Shown piece after piece: positions 12,215 through 22,851 of a stretch of 64,000 bases of DNA. Both the position numbers and the translations under genes were made by a program. Numbering within the stretch: position 1 is the stretch's first letter; each line of letters opens with the position of its first letter. The notes beneath the pieces were generated by a model, which ran no database searches, was not told where the DNA came from, and saw only the letters and a list, made by a program, of their open reading frames with translations. This DNA comes from Paramacrobiotus metropolitanus (Eukaryota > Tardigrada > Eutardigrada > Parachela > Macrobiotidae): assembly GCF_019649055.1 (NCBI RefSeq), contig NW_026570395.1, forward strand, positions 140,811 through 204,810, given 5' to 3'.

Positions 12215-13366
12215 TTAAAGCGCCTCTTTGTAGATGCTGTTTTCTGACGCTTGTGCTGTCTGGTCCTTTGGTTTTGTGAGCGGATGTACGTCAGCCGTTG
12301 TGCGCACGGTCCGCTCCGTGTGCTTGGTTTTGGTGAGATCACTTGGTGGCCTTTTGCTGACCACCAAGGGCTGTAATTCCTCCTGTGGCTCCGCGTTAAG
12401 CTGCACTGCGTCCGGAGGCACGTGGCTTCCGATGTTGGTACTGTGGATGTACTGCTGGATTTCCTTGAGGATTGCAATGCACGTATCCTGATCCGAAGCG
12501 CCGCCAGTCTTCTTTGGATGCAAAACCGGTTTTCCTCTCTCTAAATCGGTCTTAAACGCGTTGTCCAGCTCACGATGTTCAAGAACAGAAAACATTCCTC
12601 GATAAAGCATTGCCGTCGGAATAGCATCTGCATGACTTTTAAAGATCATTTTTACGTCGTCACTCATTTTGTCACAATAAATAATAATCGCCTGAATCCC
12701 GGCACGGTCTGCACGAATGTCCTTTATGATTGCGTTGAGCGCACGCAAGTAGTCCATTCTATTACTATTTCCGTGAAAATTAAATTTAGTATACAGTTGT
12801 CGATCAAGGGAGTAGTAAGTGTTTACATCCTGGCGAGTATTTTCGGATTTAATTACCCTCTTAGGATTGATATAATCCAACCTTCTCTCCTTGCGCAAGT
12901 CATGCAGATAGTCCGCTCCCGTGTTTAAAGCAGCTTGATAGACGGCAACTTGCAATAAGGCCAGAGCAGCCTGGGACTGTTGAGGAATGTTTCGTTCACT
13001 GTCATAATCCAAATCGCCAATGATAACAGCTATCTTTTTGTAAGCTTTTTCTTTGACCCATTCAATGGTAGGGGAAGGCCCTTCACTGGCAACATAATCG
13101 ATTTCTACTACATCGTCCACCGCATATTCAGTACAAAATCTTTGTCTGCAGCATGCAAAAATGCCCCAAACAATAAAACCCACAAGGCAACAGCCTAAGA
13201 AAGCCATAATGATGTAGAAGAATGTTTGTGAACCCCAGGATAAACTCCAATTATTAGTGGGGTCGTAACCATTTGTATTATTACCCGTCTTGTTCAGGCA
13301 GTTTACAGTTCTCAACATAAAAATGGTAAAAATTACGATGACCGTACATGAATTATACTCGTACAT
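12215..13366 (-). CDS. Single-pass membrane protein with conserved cytoplasmic domain (paralogue A)
   Basis: A 383-residue protein starting at ATG 13366. It has a signal peptide (about 1-23, ending RTVNC), a very short ectodomain with N-glycosylation sequons (NKT, NNT, NWS), one transmembrane segment (about 48-71) followed by CC, and a cytoplasmic domain (about 100-310) with a strand KKIAVIIGD, a helix ALALLQVAVYQAAL and a later block YLRALNAII to IQAIIIYCDKMSDDV. The tail (about 315-383) is rich in Ser/Thr/Pro/Lys. The same domain order occurs in the protein at 52482-53918. The arrangement IEWVKEK-KIAVII plus the later IIIYCDKM block faintly resembles the second half of a SEFIR (IL-17-receptor) domain. 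That is inference; I cannot confirm a family. Apparently a single coding exon. Confidence 0.75.
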   Translation of the reverse strand: MYEYNSCTVIVIFTIFMLRTVNCLNKTGNNTNGYDPTNNWSLSWGSQTFFYIIMAFLGCCLVGFIVWGIFACCRQRFCTEYAVDDVVEIDYVASEGPSPTIEWVKEKAYKKIAVIIGDLDYDSERNIPQQSQAALALLQVAVYQAALNTGADYLHDLRKERRLDYINPKRVIKSENTRQDVNTYYSLDRQLYTKFNFHGNSNRMDYLRALNAIIKDIRADRAGIQAIIIYCDKMSDDVKMIFKSHADAIPTAMLYRGMFSVLEHRELDNAFKTDLERGKPVLHPKKTGGASDQDTCIAILKEIQQYIHSTNIGSHVPPDAVQLNAEPQEELQPLVVSKRPPSDLTKTKHTERTVRTTADVHPLTKPKDQTAQASENSIYKEAL

Positions 13367-14106
13367 CTTGAATAGCAAGATGAAGGTAAGACAAAGAGTA
13401 ACGATGAAGGTAACGCGTTTGCTGAATTCGAAGAGTAAAATATTGCCAGCGATTTCGGCTTGCGGTTTACGTAAAGGCTAAGCCATATTAAGTTGCGAAT
13501 ACTACGTAACATAATATTTTTATTTTTGTCATCACAACGCATGATCCTACTTCTTTTCTGATACAAACAAACATCCCGGGTAATAAATCTCATCCGGATT
13601 AAATTGAACGGAGACGGCTTAATCGATATCAGCGGCAAAGGTGTTAAACCTAGTGCCAGCATAAGGATTATCTCGTCTTTCTTCACAAATCTATGCAATT
13701 TTACTGTTTAAAAATTTCTTGGTTTTTTATATTAATCACTGTACAATTAATTGCAGACAGTATGCGCGGCATACTGTCTGCAATCTATAATGAAATAACT
13801 TAAGCTTCTGCCTCGTGGGAGTAAATGTTAACCCCGCGTCGTTCAAATATTGCCGGTTCAATCTCAACCACCGGAAACATCCATTCAGCCGCTGCCATTC
13901 AATGATCTGCAAAGGTCAGCTAACAACTCAGCAAATTTCCGGCAATTTGCGCTTGTTGAATTCGTCACTTGTGACGCTGTGTATCGTCACTCATCAGCGT
14001 AGCGGTCTGCTGGTTGCCGAGCGCGGCTTACTTTATTTTATCAGCCGTCTAGTTTGAAAGTTTCGCACATGGAATTAGTGAAATTTTACTGAAGCAAATC
14101 ACTATA
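13367..14106. other. Intergenic, upstream of paralogue A
   Basis: No gene is seen. A short perfect inverted repeat, CAGACAGTATGC/GCATACTGTCTG, sits at about 13755-13783. Confidence 0.45.
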
Positions 14107-14282
14107 CAGTAAACTCTGTGAGATTGAACAACTGCGAATATTGAACAACTGCGAATATTGAACGCCCGTGTAGGAACCGGCGCGTCTCGTATACTGCAAA
14201 AGCTACTGCGAATATTGAACAGTTGGTTACATTGAACACTGTTGAGGGAACCGGAGGTGTTCAGATTACACAGGTTTTACTG
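14107..14282. mobile_element. pogo/Tigger-like MITE with TA target duplication
   Basis: The element starts CAGTAAACTCTGTG and ends with the inverted form CACAGGTTTTACTG, giving roughly 25-bp imperfect terminal inverted repeats, and is flanked by TA on both sides (14105-14106 and 14283-14284). It contains repeated ACTGCGAATATTGAAC words and no coding capacity. This is a non-autonomous Tc1/mariner-superfamily (pogo-type) element. Confidence 0.85.
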
Positions 14283-14395
14283 TACCACCCTTTTCACCCC
14301 CGTTTTTTATATCCGCCCCTTTTCACCCCAGTGTTCTATAACCGCCACTTTTCGCGCCCTGTTTTTTATAGACACCTCTTTACTATTAATTAAAT
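14283..14395. repeat. About 31-bp tandem repeat, three units
   Basis: Three degenerate units of the form CCCTTTTCACCCC followed by TTTTTATA and CCGCC. Related wording occurs in the long intron of the second Ig gene (about 43295-43385). Confidence 0.65.
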
Positions 14396-15934
14396 AAACA
14401 CGTCCTGCTGTCAAGACACCCAAAATAATTTTTTTTAAAAAACAAAATAAATGTTGACACGTTTTTAGCATTTCGAGGCAACATAGTAATATTTGTGATC
14501 TGTCCTGAGAAACCATGGTGCAAAGAAAAACGTTTTTGAGTAGATCTTTAAAGCAAATTTGAAGATTTCGCATTTTTTCTTCGGGTCTGCATCCTCGCTT
14601 GGTTATTTCCGCATTGGTGAGAGTGTTGGCGATTTCGCTAACAGTGACTGGTAGTTTCCATCTTTTTCTACGTGAGCGAGTGGTTGTGAACGTGTGATCA
14701 ACATTTTTGTCATTGGTATGTGGGATTTCAGTGCGCCACCGCGCGCACTTCCAAAACGTGGGGCAACGGGCTCGGCACGGTTTGTAATGCGCGTGGTCTT
14801 TGTGCCGGTATGTATAGATATGTTTAGCTACTCAGTAGCGGAATATCACTGTGTCAAAGCTGTCAAAGACTTAGCCAACTTTAACGATGCCAATTAAATG
14901 CCCAGTTTCTACGTATTAAAATAAATTCTGTTTATAAAATCTTTTTAATATCTGACAACGATAAGTTAAGAGTTAAGATTGTATAATATGTCCATATTTA
15001 TTAGAAAGGATGGCATCATGTGTGCATAGTGAGAGGCAGAATCTGCTTTTCAATTATAAAAATACATAGTGTTTTATACAACCACAGTTCTCTCAACGGC
15101 AAGTGGTCATAACAACACAAAAAGAATGAACTGAAATCATTTTAACTGTAGCGAGCATAACATGGGTTTATTGCGTATAAGATGGATATTTGATATTTCT
15201 TGTTTCTGGACGCGGCGGACTGCTTGCCCAAGCCCCCGCCCACCCAGTATTCCTATCCCATGCCAAGCCTCATGATCTGCCGGTCGCGGCGGGGGGTTAT
15301 AATAACGCTGGACGAGCCGCGCCGGATCCCCAAGATTTTGACCGAAATGCCCGAGGCGCAGCCTATGACCAATCCATTTAGCAAACAACCTAGTAAGTCG
15401 GCATATTAAAACGATTTGTGCTTGATGCAATAAGAATGCATTGCGATCGATTGTAAGCTGTCCAAAATGTCACTTATACGTTACATGAACATAATAATTA
15501 CAAAGTATATCCAGATTCAGATTTATATTGCCACGAATGGAATACACCAGAGCCGGCAAACCAGAAAAGACTGACCAAAACCAATATTATATTCTGAAAG
15601 CCCGTAGTCGAAAACCCGGCCAGACAGTATTCATTTCTTTCAAAACCTCTCCCGCTTCGAACGCCAAAGCGGAAGAGTTTTGACTACCTTCACCAAATGT
15701 GACAAAATTATTATCATAATAATTATCATCGTGGTATTTTTAACCAGGCAGTGTTGCCACGTAAACCAACTAAAATATATGTAGTTAAAAAATGAAAGTA
15801 TTTTCCACTAATTGAATATCAGAATGAATTTAATTGGCAGACCGTTATTACGACAAGAACGGCTACATACCTAACGTTTGTCATCAAGGACAATTTCTAA
15901 ACAAGTGCCGGTCGAGCAGCTATCGCTACACTAT
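14396..15934. other. Intergenic, with a GC-rich possible exon at 15188-15410
   Basis: Mostly AT-rich. Positions 15188-15410 form a sharp GC-rich island, open in two plus-strand frames; one reads FLDAADCLPKPPPTQYSYPM and ends at TAA 15408. A polypyrimidine stretch precedes it. It could be a terminal exon of an undetected gene, but I recognise no domain and cannot find partner exons. Confidence 0.3.
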
Positions 15935-16275
15935 CCCTACTGTGATTGTTTGTTCGATCAGTGAAAGACCGAACTGCCGCCACTGTTCAGTGCACAAACC
16001 CGTTAGTTCAGCGAGTGAGCGAAATACCACTATATTCTAGTTAAAATAGCCCGCTAAGCCAGTGAGTGACCGACCAGTGCTTCCGCTACTGTCCGTGCAC
16101 AGAGCCCGGGAGGTGAGCGGGTGACCGAGTTGTCTCTAATGTGCAGTGTACATAGCCCGTTAGGGAACGAGTGACCGAGCTACCACTACTGCCCGGCGAA
16201 CCGAACCGGTTACTGTAAGCAAGTAATCGAGGTACCACTACTGTCCGGTCATACACTACCGGGCACACACGACTT
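15935..16275. repeat. Degenerate about 60-bp minisatellite
   Basis: About five imperfect units, each containing GAGTGACCGA, a CTACCACTACTGTCC-like block and a CACAGAGCCCG or ACATAGCCCGTTAG-like block. Confidence 0.7.
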
Positions 16276-16904
16276 TCCAGTAAAAAGAGCCACTGAAGTG
16301 ACGAGCCGCCGAACTAATGATCCAGTGCACTGTCGCTGTTTCGAATTTCATACCTTATAGACTGATATTTCGGCTTTCTTTTCGGGTAGGGGATGTCGTA
16401 AAAATTATCTGTATGTACAGTCAAAGGGAATGCTTTCAAGGTTGAGAGAATCATGAACTGATTTTCACATAAAATTCGTGTTTGCCCTATTACATGTACC
16501 GATCATGTTTCGGCGAAATATAGATGTTATTCTAATAAATATTCATTCAAATTCAAATAAAATGGCCATGGACCACAAGGAACGTGGAGGCAAAGCCGAG
16601 GCTGTTTCTTGTACATACATATGTTGACAATAACTGCAAAAAAATCGTATTTGTGGTGGGTGAATTTTTTTTTACAAAAGCCAGTCAACTCGAAACGACG
16701 ATCGTCCTTAATTAGCTGACTTGTTATTCTTACAACCTTATCAAAATCAAATTAAATTTTTAACGAATTTCTATTTTACGATTACAGTACTTCTACCGTC
16801 TTTCTTAATTGTAACTTTCAATATAAGAATATCGCGATATAAGAGTCTGAGTACAGTACTGAGTACAGTACAGCTTTCAATATAAGAGTCTGAGTACAGT
16901 ACTC

Positions 16905-17244
16905 TGTACAAGCTTGTCCGGTAATTTCTTACGATTCAGTACAGCGAAAAACACAAACTAACGGTTCACGCCAAACTCCATACTACAGCGCGCTACGCCA
17001 CGCTGCTTAAACACGTAACATGCGTTTGGCTGGCTGGTGGCTTGGTGCACGCCAGACATTTAATGAGCACACTCGTAACTGCCTGGCAGAAGGTGGCTGG
17101 AAAACGGTCGGTGCAGTAAGGAGCAACCTAACTGCGGAGCGCATTTAGACAATGTGTCAAACTTAGTGACGTGGCAGTCGTTTTAAGCGCTAACTTCGCG
17201 CTCGCTGTACCTTTACGTAGGAAATTACCGGACAAGCTTGTACA
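16905..17244. mobile_element. 340-bp MITE with about 42-bp inverted termini
   Basis: The left end TGTACAAGCTTGTCCGGTAA and its inverted copy TTACCGGACAAGCTTGTACA at the right end are perfect over this stretch. Similarity continues inward to GTACAGCG/CGCTGTAC. There is no coding potential. The flanks are themselves TAC/GTA-rich, so the target duplication is ambiguous. Confidence 0.85.
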
Positions 17245-17414
17245 TAGTACATACATAGTATGTACTATGTTTCGAAATGTATTACGATGTCATATGTGTC
17301 AATCCGAAACAAGAAGAAATAATAATATGAAGAAATAACATCTTGGGATAGTGTTGTAATTCATTTTATTTATTCGGGTAGTAGCGGTACTCAAAGGCCT
17401 CAAAAAATGCTTTT

Positions 17415-18845
17415 CTACTTTGGGCTCATTACGTTGAGGTATACAGTTTGCCGAATCCACTCATGTATGTCAGGATAGAGGCGGAACCAGCACTCCACCG
17501 GACCGCTGTCTTGCGGTGTTAGCTGGTGAAAAGGCATTCTGAAGTTAACTGTTTCATCCAGAGTTTCGTCAGTGCCATCAAAGGCCACATTGGTCATCGT
17601 ACCATGTCGCCAGTGGGGACCCAAGAGCGTCGCGTAAGGCTCTCCACTGGGAGCCATAATAACACGTCCGTTGTGGCGCCAGATCCACTTGTTGCGATAG
17701 TTCAAGATCATATATCTAGGCAAAGTAACGGACACGCTGCAATTAAATATCACATTATCTCCGACGTTTGTCCACACGTCCGCCATTTTGTTCACGAAAA
17801 GGTCACGTGCGCTGGTTAGTCGCGGCAGGATTTTGTAGCGACGTAGGACGTCATACTGTTCGTGGACAGGGTCCTTCAATAGGAGACATGTCACTTCGCC
17901 GCTGGAATGGATGGTTACATGGGCGATGCGAAAGAGGACCACGATGCTGGTCTGCGAGAAATTATATTTTCCGCGGTCCGGCCCTCCGGCCCGTATTGGT
18001 ATGGCGCGGCCTTGATCATAAACGAGAGCGCCCTGATGTGTCCAAGAAATGAAGGACAGTGCGGCGCCGTCCGGTACTTCGCAGGTCATTGTGATTTCCG
18101 CTCCCAAACGCGGTCGACGGATTTTCCAGTCCGCTTCTGCACTGCCAAGCTTGGGTACCAAACTGTTGGGGAATTGAAGCTGGATTACATCGGCGCGCCG
18201 GGTACCAATGCCATCGTCCACTATGTCATCGACTAAATAAAGAAGCGGATTCAAATTCCAGTTACGGCATATCAAGCAATACTTACTGCATATAATTATC
18301 AGTCAACGGCAGAAAAGTTTTCGTATATTCAAACAATAGGTTGAAAGCTAAATTACATAATTTTTACTACTCTGTACATGCACAAGCAACAAGATAGAGC
18401 GCTTCCGGATAATAGCTATCGCTTGTATAAAAAACGTATGCACAGCTTGTTCACCCCAGGTGCAGATATTAAAAGAAATTGCTCCATTGTTATTTCCATT
18501 GCATTACAAGTACGATTCGTGCACCACAGTAAAACCCTTTTGAAATCTGCTCTTGCGCTGACAGTTATCAGCTAGGAATTGGAAAAGACTTCCCAGATTT
18601 TTGTTACTTAAACGTACGTATTTTTTTTGTTACTTAAACAGTTGTTGCATTAATGGTTGAAATAATTACTGGATGGTCACGTCCCTTAAATTAATAAATA
18701 CACAAATTATCTGTTAGTTCGTACAAAGTGTTCTCGGTCCGGATCGATGAGCAGGAGCTTTGCTGACAGTACACGTCTGTACATTGCCTGGTTCAGGGCT
18801 CAGCAGTGACAGCAAAGCCCATAAAATCTTTTCCAGTAGGTGCAT
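17415..18845 (-). CDS. Secreted two-Ig-domain protein 1 (exons 18725-18845 and 17415-18232)
   Basis: The large exon (17415-18232) encodes two Ig-like domains. The first has MTCEVP, ISWTH and SGEVTCLL as the Cys-Trp-Cys core; the second has VIFNCSV, KWIWRHNG and DSGPVECWF. The protein ends directly after the last strand (TVYLNVMSPK), with no membrane anchor, so it is probably secreted. The start was chosen by comparison with the paralogue: a conserved small exon at 18725-18845 begins MHLLEKILWALLSLLSPEPG, a signal peptide, and ends at a GT donor. With the acceptor TTTATTTAG at 18233 the phases agree exactly (121 + 818 nt = 312 codons plus stop). The donor GTACGA is weak, so splicing efficiency is uncertain. 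Partner unknown. Confidence 0.72.
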
Positions 18846-19870
18846 CTTCTGCTGCATACACAGGCACCCAGCATGTGCACCTGAATTACAATAAAGCGCC
18901 AGTTTGTACAGCGGTTAACCCCTGTCGCACCATCCGGCATGTGTAGCGTGGAACTAATCTTTTACGGTTGCACTGCGATTGTAGTCCGCTCTGTAAACGA
19001 AGATGAGGCGCAATCCGACTTGCTCATGCATCTTTCAGGTATTAAATATCGATAGATGATTTTCTGGGGATAATGGCAATCCATGAGCGGATCTTGACAA
19101 GTGAGGTCCGGACGGTTGGGAAAACGTCCGGAAAAATATGAAATTCGTTGTCATTACATCGTTTTTCAATACACTTGCAACAGAATACGGTAGGGAGTAT
19201 GCCAGCGCATCATCGAGGAATAAAACTGCAATTATTGCCTGACGGCTTTTGCACCTGACCCAGAAGCACAAGAAGCAGGTACTCCATATTCTGATTGCTC
19301 ATTCCCATCACGATCATGCAAAGAACATGATTATCGCACTGTACTTTGGTTTCCAGTTTAAATAAAATTATCATAATCCCTTTTTACAGAAAAATGAAAA
19401 CTGTGCTGAAACTCAAAATCGAAATTCGTTAAACCGGTTTCTCTTCACCGGTTGAAACATCAGGTTCATCAGCCGGCCATGTTAGTTCGAATTAAGGCAA
19501 TCCCAGCTGCAAACAGCTGATTTCATTCCAGTCGATCATGCGATACATTTACTATGTTGGAGGCAAATGATAGAATGTTGACAATTGCTACAAAATGATA
19601 CTGCAGTCTGTACTTCAGTCGAAGCCCTGCCGTGCACGTGGCATGTACTGTAATGTAATGGAATTCCAGTTCCCTGAACAACTATACGTAACTGCTTTTC
19701 AGTTCCAACGAGTACGTACTCATAAAAATAATAATATTATTATATTATTATTAAGCTGACTAATGCTCTACCAAGGTACTGTATTGTACATCCTTACATG
19801 CTTAACTCTACTCTACAGGCTTCTTGGTATTGCGCACTTAACGTACAGAATAATTACGAAGTATCAGTAT
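18846..19870. repeat. Upstream arm of a segmental duplication shared with 44087-45376
   Basis: The sequence upstream of Ig gene 1 is collinear with the sequence upstream of Ig gene 2. Shared landmarks are the GAGCGGATCTTGAC block, the ACATCAGGTTCATC block, CTGTACTTCAGTCGAA, and CTCTACCAAGGTA followed by TGCTTAACTCTACTCT. There is no gene in it. About 19855 is the paralogous position of the LINE insertion at 45376, in unoccupied state. Confidence 0.75.
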
Positions 19871-21364
19871 GCACATACTTAAATAAATTAATAATAATTA
19901 ATGATACGTATTTGCGTATGTGGGCTTGTAATCCAGTGTCCCGGGAAATATTAAATGTACCGTAGCCACATGTACACCTACTGTACTTCACCATAGTGGA
20001 TAATGGCTGTTATTAAGTACATTAGTATACCACTGCCATGTATTTAATCGTCGCTTTGACTCTCCACTTTGCAAACCGGGAATATCTGTACGGAGTAGGT
20101 AGTGGGTTGAGTCACACTCTGTGCTTCTATTGAGTCCTTTGGAGAGTCCTTTGGAGAGTCAATCAGAGTTGCGCAGCAACTCATCGCGTTATCATAAAGT
20201 AAAAGTGCACGATACAAATGCAGCAGAAAAGTTGTATTAAGCATACTATTGAAAGTAATGACCTGATACCCTCTGTTAAAGTAGAGTTCAAGCATCGATC
20301 ACTCAGATACACAAACTACAAAGACAAGGAAACCACAGATGCGCACTTTTGGTTGTTGGTTTACCGACCGAAATAGACCCTAACGCCGCAGGTCAACCTG
20401 TGGAGTTAGCTTTAGTCGCAATTTGCACCAAGTCATTTGCTTATACCGTAAAGCATAGACCGCCACAATATTACTAGAGTATCCATTTGTGATTCATGGC
20501 GGTAAATTACAATACCTTTCTCTTACAGTTTTTTATTTCACATCCGGCACGTCGTCATCTGCACGGCGATCGCTTTGCGACGTACGGAATAGGCCGAATA
20601 ACAGGAAAGGTATCACTGACATTGGCGTATTCCTTGGCACGGAAACGGCAACCGTCTCTAGCCACTTTCTGAGAAAAACGTAAAACGTAAAACGCTCGAC
20701 AGATTTTTGTCACTGCCATGACGGAACAGGGCACGGTCAAAAGCTACAGATTCAGGAAGCATTTTTTGGCAGAAAAATAGGGTACTCCCAGGTCTAGGAT
20801 GTGTTCATTGACAATGATTGAATCAGCGAAGCCAAACAAAAATAGATCTGTAATTGTGTGCTGCGAATGTCTCATTTTGTGCGTGCCTACTTTATAGCTA
20901 CCATTTATCAATGCAGTTGCACCTTTTCCGAAGAATTTTTTTATTTTGGAATAATTATTTATCTGGTCATGGATTGACTGCCGAACGCGAACGGCGACAA
21001 AACTGAAATGCTACTTGTGTTACCAATAATACGCTGAGCCAAAAGCTGTTTCCACTGTAATAGCAAAGTGTATGCCATCGTTCGGTCAACTGCCAAAATT
21101 AAAGCTGCAAATTTAACTAGGCGCAACACACATTATATAGTGAAATCAGCACAGCGTACACAATCTTTGATATTAACCATCAGGAAAAGATCACTGCCTG
21201 AGAAGTCAAGCGGTAAATACGATCGTAACATAACACGACACAATCGGTTACAACCGGCAATCGGATGTGAATCTAACTAGCACTGTGCTTTCCGCGATAC
21301 ATGCATAATTTAACACTGAACAATTTATGCATTTATATTATTGCATTGGTATTATTGTTGCGCC
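19871..21364. other. Intergenic stretch, no supported gene
   Basis: No gene is seen. From about 21180 the sequence matches the flank of the decayed EB copy (about 5380-5480). Confidence 0.45.
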
Positions 21365-22851
21365 ATGAAATGCGTGTGTTTCCACATATTCTGCGCAGTA
21401 AGAGTTAAGAAGTTTACATACTTGTTCATGGACGCTCAGTACTTTTGTTTTTCAGGTAACAATCAGCTCGTGCAGTGATAATTTTTATACCATCTCGCTA
21501 AACGACAACACCGCCATCGAAAAGTGTGAAGCTTTTCCATCCTATTCTTGCTCTGTCTCGAATGCCGTTTGCAGAGCTTCCGGACGTGTTTACGCGGATG
21601 CCTTATACGGGGCCACAATATCGTATGGCTGCTACTGCGATAGCCCGACATTCCGACCAGTCATACAAGGGACCATCGCAGCGAACGGATTATACGGTCC
21701 CGGTAGTACGAAATGCTTGCCTAGTGAGTCCAATGGTTTTGTGTGCGCCTTCATATACATAACCAAGAACTTGTTTTTGTTTGTAGCGGCTTTCGTGCCG
21801 CGAAGCGCGGCATCATGTCGGATTGACGCGGACTGTGCGCTGATTCCGTACAGCCGATGCTCGTTCGACTGGTTCTCATTCGCCAATGTCTGCGTGTGCG
21901 ATAAAGCCAGTGGTTACGAAACGGTTCTCGTGGATGTGAGCCCAGAGAAAAGCAGCCCACATGTGCTGTATCGTTGTGCAAGTATGTTTATGAAATACAA
22001 GCATGTTATTGTAAAAAATTGTTATGCTTAAATTAATTTAAATTGTTATGCTTAATCAATGTAGATATGAACGTAACAGATCGCTTGTTATTTAATATGC
22101 TGAGCCTTCAACATAATAAGAGTGGTCAATCTTTAAGGAACACAGTGTACTGCGCCACAATGTTCTTCGTCGACCACGACTACTGTCACTCCAATGACGA
22201 CCCCGCAATCCGGCCAGTGCGAGCCCGGTTATTCCGTGATTAACGGGTATTGTGCGGGTACTCATGCACTTGCTAGTTGCTGTCAATGTATTTGTGAATT
22301 GGTTAGCCAGTTTAATTGCCAATTTCGTTATCATACGCCAAAGTAGCCGCAAATTTATTACGACGTGCCTCCGTAATTTTCATGGCATGACGGATAACGT
22401 TTGATGTGGCGCTTCAAAACCTTAAGAAATTTCTTCTACTCAGGGAATTTTGGAGCACGCTGTTCGAAGCCCAGTGATTGTCTTCTGGCTGCCAATTTGG
22501 ACTGTATAGCCAATCAGTGTTTCTGTCGTCGGTACCACGCTCCTGTAAGATCGCTGCTTCTCGGTGGGAAAATTGTGGCTTGCAAAGGTTATCTAGCAAT
22601 TCTATTAAATGTCTATTAAAGCATGTGGCACATTACTAAAAAGTCTTTATACATCTGCAGGCTTCGTTAACGCTTTCCGTACAAACTAACTGAAATTTTT
22701 TGCAGCGGCATTCGGACAGCCGTGCCAGTATCTTACGGATTGCGGCCGACCATACATGGTGTGTCACAAAAGCGACCAGTATGGCATGGGAGCATGCGCT
22801 TGTCCGGAAGGGCAAGGATGGGATACGGGCGGTAGCGCATGTATGTCATAG
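21365..22851 (+). CDS. EB-module secreted protein, intact copy (six exons)
   Basis: I infer exons 21365-21397, 21456-21723, 21787-21935, 22146-22257, 22444-22587 and 22706-22851. All have GT/AG borders and agreeing phases, giving 283 residues. The N-terminus (MKCVCFHIFCAV) is short and hydrophobic, so secretion is likely. Exon 2 gives a Cys-rich domain (SSCSDNF to YGCYCDSPTFRP). Exon 3 is an EB-like module (ASCRIDADCALIPYSRCSFD). Exon 4 is a Thr/Ser linker plus GQCEPGYSVINGYCAG. Exon 5 is a second EB-like module (ARCSKPSDCLLAANLDCIAN). Exon 6 is a third (QPCQYLTDCGRPYMVCHKSD), ending ACMS. EB modules are Cys-rich extracellular repeats best known from nematodes and arthropods. Introns are 58-210 nt. 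A decayed duplicate lies at 5496-6894. Confidence 0.8.

Noticed and set aside
19035..19271. Minus-strand frame in the Ig upstream region
   Set aside because: The paralogous block near 44350-44560 does not keep the frame, whereas the signal-peptide exon does.
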